This document shows, piece by piece, positions 1 through 12,310 of a DNA stretch of 64,000 nucleotides. A program made the position numbers and the translations under genes. The notes below the pieces were generated by a model. The model was not told the origin of the DNA. It saw only the letters and a list, made by a program, of their open reading frames with translations, and searched no databases. Every line of letters starts with the position of its first letter. Position 1 is the stretch's first letter. Origin of the DNA: Myxococcales bacterium (GTDB taxonomy: Bacteria; Myxococcota_A; Polyangia; Haliangiales; Haliangiaceae); contig JADJJK010000041.1 of NCBI GenBank assembly GCA_016706545.1, forward strand, positions 1 through 64,000, written 5' to 3'.

Positions 1-2396
1 CGACGTCGGTGGCGGCGGTCATGGTGGTGCGGGGGCCCTGTGCCGGAGCAGCCTGCGCCGGACCAGCCGGCGAAGGTGGAGCCGGTGGCGGCGGCGGCGG
101 TGAGGGTGACGGTGGTGCCGTGCGGATAGACCTCGCTGCAATCGCCGCCGCAGACGATGCCTGCTGGCGAGGAGTTGACGCCGCCAGCGCCGCTGCCGGT
201 CTTGATGACGCTCAGCGTGTACGCATTGAGCGCGAAGGTGGCGGTGACCGAGGCGGCGGCGGTCATGGTGACGGTGCAGGGCCCCGTGCCGGAGCAGCCT
301 GCGCCGGCCCAGCCGACGAAGGTGGAGCCGGCAGCCGGGGCGGCGGTGAGGGTGACGGTGGTGTTGAAGGGATAGAGCGCGGTGCAGGCGGCGCCGCAGC
401 TGATGCCCGCTGGTGAGGAGGTGACGGTGCCGCCGCCGGCGCCGGCCTTGGCGACGCTGAGCAGATAGTCGTTGCGGGTGAAGCTGGCGCCGAGGTCGGT
501 GTCCGCGGTGACGGTGAAGGTGCAGGAGCCGGTGCCAGAGCAGCCGGCGCCGGACCAGCCGGCGAAGGTGGAGCCGGTGGCGGCGGCGGCGGTGAGGGTG
601 AGGACGGTGCCGTACGGGACCTGGGCTGCGCAGGTGCCGCCGCAGTCGATGGCCGCGGGCGTGGAGGCGACGTAGCCGGCGCCGCTGCCGGTCTTGAGCA
701 CGCTGACCCGGTGCGTGCCGAGCGCGAACGTGGCGGTGACCGAGGTGGCGGCGGTCATGGTGACGGTGCAGGGCCCTGTGCCGGAGCAGGCGCCGGCCCA
801 GCCGGCGAAGGAGGAGCCGGCGACCGGGGCGGCGGTGAGGGTGACCACGGTTCCGCCCAGGTAGGTCTCGCTGCAGTCGGCGCCGCAGTTGATGCCGGCG
901 GGCGAGGATGTGACGGTGCCAGCGCCCACGCCGGCGCGGACCACGATCAGGTCGTAGGGCAGCGCGGTGAACGTCGCGGTGATCGAGGTGGCTGCGGCGA
1001 CGGTGACGGTGCAGGGGCCGGTGCCGGAGCAACCGCCACCGGTGAACCCGGCGAAGGTGGAGCCCGCGCTTGCGGCGGCGCTGAGCTGCACCATGGCGCC
1101 CTGGGCGTAGCTCTCGCTGCAGTCAGCGCCGCAGTTGATGCCGGCGGGCGTGGAGGTGACGGTGCCGGCGCCGGTGCCGGTGCCGGCGCGAGTCACCGTG
1201 ACAGGATGCATGATCGGCTGGAAGGTCGCGGTGACGGTGGTGGCCGCGGTCAGGGTGACGGCGCAAGCGCCGGTGCCGGTGCACCCGCCGCCGCTCCAGC
1301 CGGCGAACAGCGAGCCTGCGGAGGGCGAGGCGGTGAGCGTCACCAAGCTGCCGCGGTTGAAGGAGGCCGCGCAGGTGTCGCCGCAGCTGATGCCGGCCGG
1401 ATCGGAGGTGACGGTGCCAGCGCCGGCGCCCGTCTTGGTCACGGTGAGGGTCCGCTGCTGGCGCATGAACACTGCGGTGACCATGACGGCGTCGTTGACC
1501 GTGAGCGTGCAGGGGGCGGTGCCGGTGCAGCCTCCGGTGAAGCCCATGAAGGTGGAGTCAGCGTCGGCGCTGGCGGTGAGCGTGACGGAGGTGGACGGCG
1601 GATAGGTCTCCGAGCAATCCGCGCCACAGGCGATCCCCGCCGGGACCGAAGACACCGAGCCGGTGCCGGTCCCTGACATCGCGACCTCCAGCGACTGCTG
1701 GCGAGCGAAGGTGGCGGTGACCGTGATCGGGCCGGTGATGGTGAGCGTACACGGGCCAACCCCGGAGCATGTTTCGGTAGAGCCGGCGGACCAGCCGACG
1801 AAATCGGAGGTGGCCCCGGCTTCTGCGGTCAGGGTGAGCCGGGCGCCGTGGGCGACGCGGCCGCTGCAGGAACCCGGACAGTCGAGCGCGCCCAGCGAGC
1901 CGACGACGCGGCCGGTGCCGGCGCCGCCGAGGTCCACGGTGACCGCGTGCTGCGCGGGGTTGAAGGTGGCGGTGACGGTGGTGCTGCTGTTGATGGTGAG
2001 CTGACACGTGGGCGTCGTGCCGGCGCAGCCGCCGCCGCTCCAGCCGCCGAACTCGGCGCCAGCGCCGGGGGTGGCGGTCAACGTGACCTGCGCGCCGGCC
2101 TCGAAGGTGGCGCTGCAGCTCGCGCCGCAGTCGATGCCGCCGGCGCTGCTACGCACGGTGCCCTCGGCGGTGCCGCTGCGCGAGATGGAGAGGATGGCTG
2201 GGCCAGGCAGCGAGCCTGGGTCATCCGGGGAGGAGAAGTCGACGTCGTTGACCGCGCACGCGCCAAGGAGCGCGGCGACGAGGAGCGCGCTCAGCGTCCC
2301 CAGGTTCTCGAGCATCGTCGGCGTCGCGAGCTTTTTGCCCAGCGCTCGCTGCTTGCTCTCCACTCGCGACACACAACCCTCGTTTCGAACGTCCAT
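1..2396 (-). CDS. Lipoprotein with tandem divergent InlB B-repeats (partial, runs off left edge)
   Basis: The reverse strand is open from an ATG at 2396 to the window edge (at least 798 residues). A GGGGAG Shine-Dalgarno lies 8 bases upstream. A hydrophobic stretch ends in the lipobox LLGAC, so the protein is probably lipidated and exported. After a short acidic linker come about nine repeats of roughly 80 residues. Each has a GTVTSSPAGI..CG..C start, an FAGW core, a CSGTGPCTVT strand and a TATF end. This is the pattern of the divergent InlB B-repeat (Flg_new_2-like) found in cell-surface proteins. Paired cysteines recur in every repeat and may form disulfides. The start could also be 2363 or 2315. 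The function is unknown; an adhesin or surface-display role is inferred. The C-terminal part lies outside the window. Confidence 0.8.
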   Translation of the reverse strand, partial: MDVRNEGCVSRVESKQRALGKKLATPTMLENLGTLSALLVAALLGACAVNDVDFSSPDDPGSLPGPAILSISRSGTAEGTVRSSAGGIDCGASCSATFEAGAQVTLTATPGAGAEFGGWSGGGCAGTTPTCQLTINSSTTVTATFNPAQHAVTVDLGGAGTGRVVGSLGALDCPGSCSGRVAHGARLTLTAEAGATSDFVGWSAGSTETCSGVGPCTLTITGPITVTATFARQQSLEVAMSGTGTGSVSSVPAGIACGADCSETYPPSTSVTLTASADADSTFMGFTGGCTGTAPCTLTVNDAVMVTAVFMRQQRTLTVTKTGAGAGTVTSDPAGISCGDTCAASFNRGSLVTLTASPSAGSLFAGWSGGGCTGTGACAVTLTAATTVTATFQPIMHPVTVTRAGTGTGAGTVTSTPAGINCGADCSESYAQGAMVQLSAAASAGSTFAGFTGGGCSGTGPCTVTVAAATSITATFTALPYDLIVVRAGVGAGTVTSSPAGINCGADCSETYLGGTVVTLTAAPVAGSSFAGWAGACSGTGPCTVTMTAATSVTATFALGTHRVSVLKTGSGAGYVASTPAAIDCGGTCAAQVPYGTVLTLTAAAATGSTFAGWSGAGCSGTGSCTFTVTADTDLGASFTRNDYLLSVAKAGAGGGTVTSSPAGISCGAACTALYPFNTTVTLTAAPAAGSTFVGWAGAGCSGTGPCTVTMTAAASVTATFALNAYTLSVIKTGSGAGGVNSSPAGIVCGGDCSEVYPHGTTVTLTAAAATGSTFAGWSGAGCSGTGPPHHHDRRHRR

Positions 2397-2639
2397 CGCC
2401 GAATCTCCCCGGTTAGCTCGAAGACAGCCCCGGCTGCGCGGTGAAGGGGTCGTGGTCGATCTATCTGCAAGATCACGTACGACCCCGCGCGCGGTTGCTG
2501 GGCACTGCCAGCCGAAACAGTACTAGGAGAGACCTGGGAAAAACACCTTGCACGTGAGCTGTGAAGACCGAACTTGCTTCGCGGGTGGCGTCGGATGTGA
2601 GTCAGAGTCGGCGCTTGCAAGATGTCGGCGGACCGCCTG

Positions 2640-2897
2640 CTACTTCTGATACTTCGCCTTCCATTCGTCGTAGGGCATGCCGTACACGTGCTCGCGGGCC
2701 TCGGGATCCGTGAGCGCGATGCCTCGCTCCTCGGCGGCGGCGCGGTACCACTTGGCCAGGCAGTTGCGGCAGAAGCCGGCCAGGTTCATGACGTCGATGT
2801 TCTGGACGTCGGTGCGCTCGCGGAGGTGCTGCACCAGGCGGCGAAAGGCGGCGGCTTCCAGCTCGAGTTGCTGCTCGGGGGCGATCGTCGTGGGCAT
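2640..2897 (-). CDS. DUF1244 family protein
   Basis: This 85-residue protein starts at the ATG at 2897. Its core contains NLAGFCRNCLAKWY followed by GMPYDEWKAKYQ near the C-terminus. That pattern is typical of the small DUF1244 family, which is widespread in proteobacteria. The two cysteines in the FCRNC motif suggest metal or redox chemistry, but no function is established. It stands alone, about 70 bases from the end of the next reverse-strand gene. A longer upstream frame exists but has an arginine-rich, non-conserved extension, so the 2897 start is preferred. Confidence 0.85.
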   Translation of the reverse strand: MPTTIAPEQQLELEAAAFRRLVQHLRERTDVQNIDVMNLAGFCRNCLAKWYRAAAEERGIALTDPEAREHVYGMPYDEWKAKYQK

Positions 2898-2970
2898 GGC
2901 GCGGTCATAGCATCCGCGTCGCCCCGCGCGAAGCGAAGCGGTCTGGGCGCCGCCGCAAAGCGCGGCTATT

Positions 2971-4014
2971 TCAGTAGACGGCCATGCCGAAGGTGGCTTC
3001 GCGCAGGTACTCGTCGTGGCCGCTGTGCAAGCCAAAGCGCGCGGTCAGCGCGATGTGCGTGTTGACGTCGAGCTGGAGCTGGGCGCCGCCGGAGAAGGCC
3101 AGGCCGCGGTCGTCGCCGCGCGAGAACCCGTCCTCGAGGCGCCAGGCCAGGCCCACGCCGGCATACACGCCGGCGTGGAAGATGTCCGCGGCCAGCGGCA
3201 TGGCCTGCAGCTCGATCCCATAGCGCTGCTCGTACAGGGTCTGGCGCACCAGGTTCTCTCGCCAGGCAAAGGACGCGGTGCCAAGGAGCCCGATCTTCTC
3301 GCCGGGGAACAGGCCCACGTGGATGACGCCGCTTGGGCCGCTGGTCTTGGTGCCGTCCGCGCTGGCGAGCTGCGAGACCCCAAAGTGGACCCCGTAGGTC
3401 AGGCCGCGTCGTCGCAGCGGGGCGCGCTGGAGGAACAAGAACGGGCCCTCGTTGGAGCGGATGACGGCGCGCTGGCTCCACTGGACGATGCCGGGATCGA
3501 GGTGGGCCAGCGGCACGATCATGTAGTTGCCGTCGTAGCCAAAGAGATGGACGGGGTGCATGGGGTGGAGCTGGACCGTGCCCTCATAGCGCTGTGCCTC
3601 GACCGCGGCGGCGATGACCACGCCAAAGGTGGCCAGGACCAACAGCGCGATCGCCGCGTCCTTGGCGTTGGTGGCCTTGCCGCCGGTGCCGCCGCCCCCG
3701 CCGCCGCCGCCGCCACTACCACCGCCGCCGCTGCCAGGCCGCGGGCGCGGCGCCGGATGGCGGGGCCCCACGTCCACCGAGCCGATGACGACGATCTGCG
3801 TGTTGGAGGTCACTGGCTGGGCGGTCTCCAGGTCGCTGCCAAACAGCTCCTGTTCGACCTCGACGCTGGCGCCGCGCACCTCCGGAGCGGTGGCGGCCAG
3901 GCGCGCGAGCTCCGGCTTGTGAATCTCGTAGGTTCGCGACAGACATCCGCTGCTGGGCACCGCGGCGGCCAGCAGCACCGCCAGGGCGGCACGACGCGAG
4001 GAGGAGGCGAGCAT
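2971..4014 (-). CDS. Putative outer-membrane-associated lipoprotein with glycine-rich linker
   Basis: The protein has 347 residues. An N-terminal signal (RRAALAVLLAAAVPSSGC) ends in a lipobox-like SSGC at about residue 24. A glycine run at about residues 90-112 is followed by a hydrophobic segment near residue 120-142 (AIALLVLATFGVVIAAAV) that may span a membrane. The C-terminal half alternates short hydrophobic strands with glycine and aromatic residues (for example GVHFGVSQL and IALTARFGLHSG), as in small outer-membrane beta-barrels. I do not recognise a named family. The ATG at 4014 is chosen because it places the signal peptide at the extreme N-terminus. It is divergent from the acetyltransferase gene at 4134, so both promoters probably lie in the 119-base gap. 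Confidence 0.7.
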   Translation of the reverse strand: MLASSSRRAALAVLLAAAVPSSGCLSRTYEIHKPELARLAATAPEVRGASVEVEQELFGSDLETAQPVTSNTQIVVIGSVDVGPRHPAPRPRPGSGGGGSGGGGGGGGGTGGKATNAKDAAIALLVLATFGVVIAAAVEAQRYEGTVQLHPMHPVHLFGYDGNYMIVPLAHLDPGIVQWSQRAVIRSNEGPFLFLQRAPLRRRGLTYGVHFGVSQLASADGTKTSGPSGVIHVGLFPGEKIGLLGTASFAWRENLVRQTLYEQRYGIELQAMPLAADIFHAGVYAGVGLAWRLEDGFSRGDDRGLAFSGGAQLQLDVNTHIALTARFGLHSGHDEYLREATFGMAVY

Positions 4015-4133
4015 GGGGAGTATGGCAGAGGTTGCCTTGGGTGGGGCGGCGAGTTGGCAAAGGCGGGCCGTGGGCCGTGGCGAAGTCACACCAACGGGCA
4101 ACCTGCGGCGTGCTGCCGCGGTAGCATGCGGTC

Positions 4134-5118
4134 ATGAAGCCGCTGGGGCTTGCCGAGCTCGAGGCATGCGCCGAAGACTTCGACGCCCTGGTGTCCAGGA
4201 CGCCGAAGATCGATCGCTTCTGCTCTTCGACGGCGTGGACGCTGTCGGCGGCGGAGGCGCTGATGCCGGCGCGGCCGCCGGCGATCCTGCGCGGCGAGCA
4301 CGGCTATCTGGCGGCGATGGTGGCGACGCACGTCAACGGGGTGCCGTACCTCGAGCCGCTGGAGCTGTCCTGGGGGCTGGCGTGCCCGCTCATCGGCGCC
4401 GACGTGGACGCGCTGGTGGATGAGGTGGCCGAGGCGCTGGCAGCACGGAGCGACTGGGGCTTCGTGGTGGTGCCGGGCGTGACCGCGGATGGGCCGCAGC
4501 GACGCGCGCTGGCGCGCTCCGGGGCACCCGTGGCTCGTGCGCCGCGGCGCGGTCACGGTGCGGCACATCGCCAGCCTCGACGGCGGGGTGGATGGCTTCT
4601 TGCGCCGGCGCTCCGCCAACTTTCGCAAGGCGTTGCACAAGAGCGAGCGCGCGGCGCGCGCCGCCGGCATCGAGCTGGTGGTGGCCGCCGATGGCAGCTC
4701 GCAGGGCGTGGACGCGGAGGCGCTGTTTGCCCGGATCATGGCGGTGGAGGCCGGGAGCTGGAAGTCCCGGGAGGGCGTGGGGGTGTCGGCGGGCCCGATG
4801 CGCGCGTTCTACCAGGCGATGCTGCCGCGCCTCCTGGCCAAGGGGCGGGCGCGGGTGATGTTCGCGCGGCGCGGGGAGCTGGACATCGGCTACATCATGG
4901 GCTCGGTGTTCGAAGGCGAGTATCGCGGGCTGCAGTTCTCGTATCGCGATGAGTACTCGGAGTACTCGATCGGCTCTCTGTGTCAGCTCCACCAGATCGA
5001 AGCGCTGTGCAGCGAGGGCGTGGCGGCGTATGACCTGGGCACCGAGATGGAGTACAAGGCGCGCTGGGCCGAGCAGCAGTTCGCCACCGAGCTGCAGATC
5101 TTGATCCGCGATCAGTAG
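4134..5118 (+). CDS. GNAT-type acyltransferase, BioF2-like (CelD/BcsL family), apparent frameshift
   Basis: Two frames together make one protein of about 328 residues. The first frame (4134 to about 4524) gives the N-terminal half. The second (from about 4525 to 5118) gives the half with FRKALHKSERAARAAGIEL, EAGSWKS and AYDLGTEMEYK, typical of BioF2-like acetyltransferases (Acetyltransf_6). Deleting one G from the GGGG at 4521-4524 joins them as ..LARSGHPWLVRRG.. without a gap. Members of this family transfer acyl groups in polysaccharide or cell-surface biosynthesis; the substrate here is unknown. As given, the reading frame is broken. I treat it as one gene with a probable sequence error, though a real pseudogene cannot be excluded. 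Confidence 0.7.
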
Positions 5119-5181
5119 ACGCGCGGGCGTGCGGCCTGCGCGCGGCGCCTGGGCTGCGTCGACGAGCCCACGCGCGCGGGG

Positions 5182-5709
5182 TCAGGAGCTCAGGCGCTTG
5201 TAGTAGGTGATGAGCGCGTCGCCGTCGCGGTAGAAGTCGGTGAGCACCGCGGCCACCGGGTAGCCCAGGCGCTGATACAGCTTGCGCGCGGCGCCATAGC
5301 CTTCGGTCTCGCTGGTCTCGACGCGGACGGCCTTGCCGCCGCGGCGGCCAAGCTCGGCCTCCATCGCGGTCACCAGCGCGCCGGCCACGCCGCGGCCGCG
5401 CGCGTCGCCGTGGACCACGATCCAGTACAGGTCCCAGGTCGACGCGGTCATCGGGGTGGGGCCAAAGCACAAGTAGCCGGCCACCGGGAGCTCCGGCAGG
5501 TCGGCGACCAGCAGCAGGTAGTCCACCGAGGACTCAAGGCCAAGGTCGATGAGCTCGAGCGCGACCGCGCGTTCGTCGTCCTTGAACGTGGCGTCAGACT
5601 GCAGGATGGCCAGCAGGCCGGCGCGATCTTCGGCGCGCGCCGGGCGCACGGTCGCCGCGCTCGGGCGTCGATCGAGCCCGGTCGGCCCCAAAGCCTCCTC
5701 GGCGCTCAC
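5182..5709 (-). CDS. GNAT family N-acetyltransferase
   Basis: This 175-residue protein starts at a GTG (5709) that overlaps the stop of the upstream ATP-grasp gene in a GTGA arrangement, so the two are translationally coupled. It has the GNAT acetyl-CoA site GDARGRGVAGALVTAMEAEL and a late KLYQRLGYPVAA segment, both hallmarks of the fold. It should acetylate a small molecule or peptide with acetyl-CoA. Tight linkage to a D-Ala-D-Ala-ligase-like enzyme suggests both act on the same amino-acid-derived product. The substrate cannot be read from the sequence. Confidence 0.85.
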   Translation of the reverse strand: MSAEEALGPTGLDRRPSAATVRPARAEDRAGLLAILQSDATFKDDERAVALELIDLGLESSVDYLLLVADLPELPVAGYLCFGPTPMTASTWDLYWIVVHGDARGRGVAGALVTAMEAELGRRGGKAVRVETSETEGYGAARKLYQRLGYPVAAVLTDFYRDGDALITYYKRLSS

Positions 5710-6749
5710 GCCGGGGTCTTCCAGCGTCGCCAGGCCACCAGGGCGACCCGCTCGACGAGCTCGGGATAGCGCAGCCCCATCGCCGCCGCGGCGCGCGCGG
5801 CGCCCGCGTCCGGGGAGATGTCGCAGTTGGGGTTGACGTCGATGACCCAGGGGTTGCCGTCCCCGTCGATGCGCAGGTCTACCCGGGCGTAGTCGGCCAG
5901 GCCGAGCGCGGCCCAGGTGGCGCGGGCGATCTGCGAGGCGCGATCGATGAGCGCGCTGTCGGCGGCGCCCAGGCGCACCGGCACGGTGCCCAGGTAGTCC
6001 ACGTGGGTCTCCTCCCACTTCGCGGCGTAGCTGACGATGCGCGGCCGATCCGCGGGCATGTGCGAGAAGTCGATCTCGTGCAGGGGCAGCACCTGGAGGT
6101 CTGGCCCGTTGCCGATCATGGTGACGTTGACCTCGCGCCCGGCGATGAAGCGTTCGGCCAGCACGGACTGGCCAAACTCCTCCATCATGATCGCGGCGCG
6201 GGCCCGCAGCGCCGCTGGAGAATGCACCACGTTGTCGGCGGTGATGCCCACCGAGGCGTCCTCGTGCGCGAGCTTGAGGAACCACGGGTAGTCGAGCTCG
6301 TCGATGGCCGGGTCTTCCAGGTCCTTGACGGTGGCGAGGAACCGGTGAGGCGGGGTCGGGATGCCGCGCCCGTGCAGGATGTCCTTGGTGCGCGACTTGT
6401 GCAGGCACGAGCCGAGCGCGAGCGTGCCGTTGCCGGTGTAGGGGATCTTGTACAGCTCGAGGATGCCGGTCATCGTCGGCTCGTTGCGCGGATCTCCGGC
6501 CATGGACTCGCACAGGTTGAAGACCAGATCCGGCGGGTCGCTGCGCAGGCGGGCGATGAGGTCGCAGACCTCCAGGCCGTGCAGCCCCCACAGCTCGGTG
6601 GCAAAGCCGCTGTCGATGAGCGCGCGCTCGATGGCCTGCGCCGACGCCTGCACCGCGCTGACCGACAGCTCCGTGCCAGCCGTCAGCTCGGCGTCATAGT
6701 CGGTGTTGTAGAGGATGACGATGCGGTGAGGTCGGTCCGGTCCACCCAT
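5706..6749 (-). CDS. ATP-grasp ligase of the D-alanine--D-alanine ligase family
   Basis: The 347-residue protein carries the ATP-grasp signatures LVFNLCESMAGD, a KSRTKDILHGRGIPTP segment, HEDASVGITADNVV and the metal-binding end VDLRIDGDGNPWVIDVNPN. These match the D-Ala-D-Ala ligase superfamily, which couples ATP hydrolysis to amide-bond formation through an acyl phosphate. Since it is paired with a GNAT gene and not with murein genes, it may be a specialised dipeptide or amino-acid ligase and not the housekeeping Ddl. It starts at the ATG at 6749. Its stop overlaps the GTG of the acetyltransferase by four bases. Confidence 0.85.
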   Translation of the reverse strand: MGGPDRPHRIVILYNTDYDAELTAGTELSVSAVQASAQAIERALIDSGFATELWGLHGLEVCDLIARLRSDPPDLVFNLCESMAGDPRNEPTMTGILELYKIPYTGNGTLALGSCLHKSRTKDILHGRGIPTPPHRFLATVKDLEDPAIDELDYPWFLKLAHEDASVGITADNVVHSPAALRARAAIMMEEFGQSVLAERFIAGREVNVTMIGNGPDLQVLPLHEIDFSHMPADRPRIVSYAAKWEETHVDYLGTVPVRLGAADSALIDRASQIARATWAALGLADYARVDLRIDGDGNPWVIDVNPNCDISPDAGAARAAAAMGLRYPELVERVALVAWRRWKTPA

Positions 6750-6770
6750 GGTGGGCGCAGTCTATGCTGT

Positions 6771-9446
<2,676 letters not shown>

Positions 9447-9451
9447 CTCCG

Positions 9452-12201
9452 TCAGCTCGGGCCCAGGCTCCGTCTGCGGGCTCCCGGGGCTGCCGCGTGC
9501 GCGTGTCGGCGCGCCAGCTCCTCTGCGTCCTCGAGCCGTCCGCGGCCTTGCCAGACTCGCGCCAGCGCCGCCGCGGCGCTGCGCGCGATGGCCGCGGGCG
9601 GATCGCCAGCGAGCACCGCGGACAGCTCGCGCTCGGCGTCGTCGAGCTCGCCGCGTCGTCGGTGGGCCTTGGCGGCCAGGAGCCGGGCCGCTGGCTCGCC
9701 GCTCACGCGCGCCGCTCGCAGCGCAAAGTCGTAGTCGCCGCGGGTCAGCGCGAGCTCCACGCGCAGGAGCCGCAGCGACCGTCGGACTGGCGCGTCAGGC
9801 GCGTCGGCGTCGTCGGGCGCAGCGGCGTCGCCGGGTGCGGGCTGCGCGCTGGCGAGGAGCCCGGCTTCCAGGTGGTCCGCCAGCGCCTGGGCTTGCGCCG
9901 GCAAGCCCAGCGCGGCCAGGCGCTGGGCTCGCGTCAACAGCTCGGCTGCCCCCAGCTCGTCGATGGGCAGGTGCAAGAGCGGCGCGGCGCGCGTCGCCTC
10001 ATCGGTGGCCATCGCCTCGGCCGCCCGCAGCGCCGCGCGCGCCAGCGCGACGCGGTCGCGGGGCTCGAGTCTGGCGAGCGCGATCGTCGCCAGCACGGGA
10101 TCGACGGTGACCAGAGGCGGGCCGATGCCGGGGCCACCACGACGACGGACCAGCCCCAGCGCCGCGGCGGCCGTCACCTCCGCCAGTCCGATGTCATCTG
10201 GGGGCGTCGAGGCCGCAGGCTGTGGGCCTGCGAGGTCTGTGCCGTCCGCGCCGTCCGCGGAGCCCGCCGCGACGAGCGCCAGCTCCACCGGGACCTCGCA
10301 GGGCCACAGCGCGATGGTGCAGACGAGCCGCTGCACCGCGGGCGGCGCCTGTTCCAGCCGACGGCTCCACAGCTCCTGCAAAGACGGCGCGGCGCTGGCG
10401 GCTTGTCCATCCGGGTCGCCGGGGACCGCGCCACCGGACACGGGGCGTTGCGCCGCGGCCACCAGCGCCGCCGCCAGGACCGGCTGCCCGCCGCTCTGCA
10501 GCAGCAGGTCAGCCAGCGCGGACGGAGAGGGGGCGGCGCCGGTCAGCTCGGTGTAGAACCGAGCGAGCTGCTGCGCGGTCAGCGGCGCGAGCCGCGCGAC
10601 CCGCGCCGGCACGTCCCACCTCGGCTCGCTCGCGCGCTCGGCGTCTGGCGCGTCTGGCGCCGCGGTCGCGCCGCCGATCATCACGGCGCGGCGGAGGTCA
10701 GCGGCCGCGGGCTCCTTGCCATGGCCCGGGTCGTCGCCGCGGGCGTGGTCGCCAAGTCCCAGGCTGGCCGCGGCCTCCTCGTCCAGCAACACCGTCACCG
10801 CCGCGGTGAGGCCTGGGCGCCACAGCGCGCGCGCCAGCGCCACGGCGCGCTCGTCCCCGATGACATCGAGGGTCAAGAGCCACGGGACCTTGGCGTCCTC
10901 GCTCGCGGTCTGACGGCACGCCGTGATCACGGTGGCGAGCGCGGGCTGGGCGCGGCTGGCGGCGGCATGGGCCGGATGGCGAGCCAGGCCGTCGGGCTCG
11001 TCGTTGGGCTCGTCGTCGTCCACACCTTCGGGCACCCGTTCTGGCCTTCGCGCGGTGTCCTCCAGGTGGAGTGCGACCTCTTCCAGCGTGCCGCTCGCGC
11101 GCCGGGGCGCCGTGTGCCCTTGCAGCAGCCGCTGCAACCCGGCCTCGGCGGCGGCGGCCTCGACCACCGAGGAGCCGCCGCTGGCCGGGCCGCCAACGAC
11201 GAACACGAGCCCCGGCTCGTCGAGGTGTCGCGCCAGCGCGGCCACGAGCTCGGCGCGCCCGGTGAGCGGCAGCGGCGGGGGCGGGGGCGCTGGCGCCTTC
11301 TGCCGCGGCGATGGTTGGTGGCCGGGCAGCGCGGCCACCACCTCCTCGAGCTCGTCCAAGAGCGCGGCGGCGCTCGCCGGGCGCGCGCTGGGCTCGCGCG
11401 CGGTCAGCCGATGCACCAGCGCGGCCAGCGGCGCTGGGAGCTGGGGCAACGGCGGGAGCTGTCCGTCGCGCACGATGGCCCACAGCAGCCGCGACAGCGC
11501 GAGCTCCTCTGGTGTCGATTGCGGAGGCGCGAACGGCGGTGCCCCGGTGACCAGCGCGATCACGCTGGCGCCCAGACCATAAAGATCACTGCGTGGCTCG
11601 GGGCGTCCGGTGAGCGCCTCGGCCGGGAGATAGGGCAGCGTGCCGTGGACGTCGCCGCAAAGCGGCGGGGCCGCGGCCTCTGCGGCTTCCATCGCGGCGG
11701 TCGCGGCGACCGCGAGCCCCAGATCCAGCAGGTAGGCACGGCCGGCCTGCTCGTCCCAGTGGAGGTTCGCCGGCGCGACGTCGCGATGCACGAGGCCGGC
11801 GCCATGCATCACCGCCAGCGCGCCGCCGACGTCTCGCAGCAGCGAGATCACCAGATCCGCCAGCGGCTCCTTGCTCGGCCGCGACGGGGCCCTCATCAGC
11901 GCCGCCAGCGAGCTGCCGCCGATCCACTCGGTGACCAGATACGGCGCGCGCGCTGGCAGCTCGCCAAAGGGCGCCTCCAGGCGGCCCACCTCGAGCACCC
12001 GTGGCAGCGCAGGATGTCGAAGGCGACGAAGCTGCCGGAGCTCGCTCCACAGCATGGCCTCGTGGGCGGTCGAGCGCTGGACCTTGACGGCGACCATCGC
12101 GCCGGTGCTCATCCTGCGCGCGCACCACCACGCCGAAGCTGCCGCGACCAACGAGCCTCGCTGACCCGCTCGAGCACCTGATATCGGCCAGCGAGCTGCA
12201 C
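9452..12201 (-). CDS. Ser/Thr protein kinase half of a kinase / sigma-54 regulator (frameshifted start)
   Basis: The kinase domain occupies about the first 280 residues. It has the catalytic-loop HRDVAPANL, a DLG in place of DFG and the GTLPYLPAEAL activation segment. Behind it are a proline-rich linker, an ATPase-like region with a degenerate P-loop (GGPASGGSS) and TPR-like repeats. The true start is probably the GTG at 12201. The glycine-rich loop (LVGRGSFGVVVRAQ) lies in a different frame from both its upstream and downstream parts. Removing one G near 12156 and one C near 12107 gives a canonical N-lobe reading YQVLERVSELVGRGSFG followed by TGAMVAVKV. The frame stops at 9452, just before the sigma-54 half begins. 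Divergent gene: the membrane protein at 12311. Confidence 0.75.
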
Positions 12202-12310
12202 CCTCTAGTCAACTATGTTGGCGGGCGGTGTCAACTGGATTGGCGTCCCGGGTCGCGGGAAAGGTGTGAGGTGATTCGAGAGTTTGGATTCGCTGTGATA
12301 CGTTCGCCGG

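Noticed and set aside
9..2526. Several long plus-strand frames with repeats of GAGAGAGG- or VTVQGPVPEQ-type protein
   Set aside because: They are antisense shadows of the reverse-strand InlB-repeat lipoprotein, which has a signal peptide, ribosome site and conserved repeat motifs.
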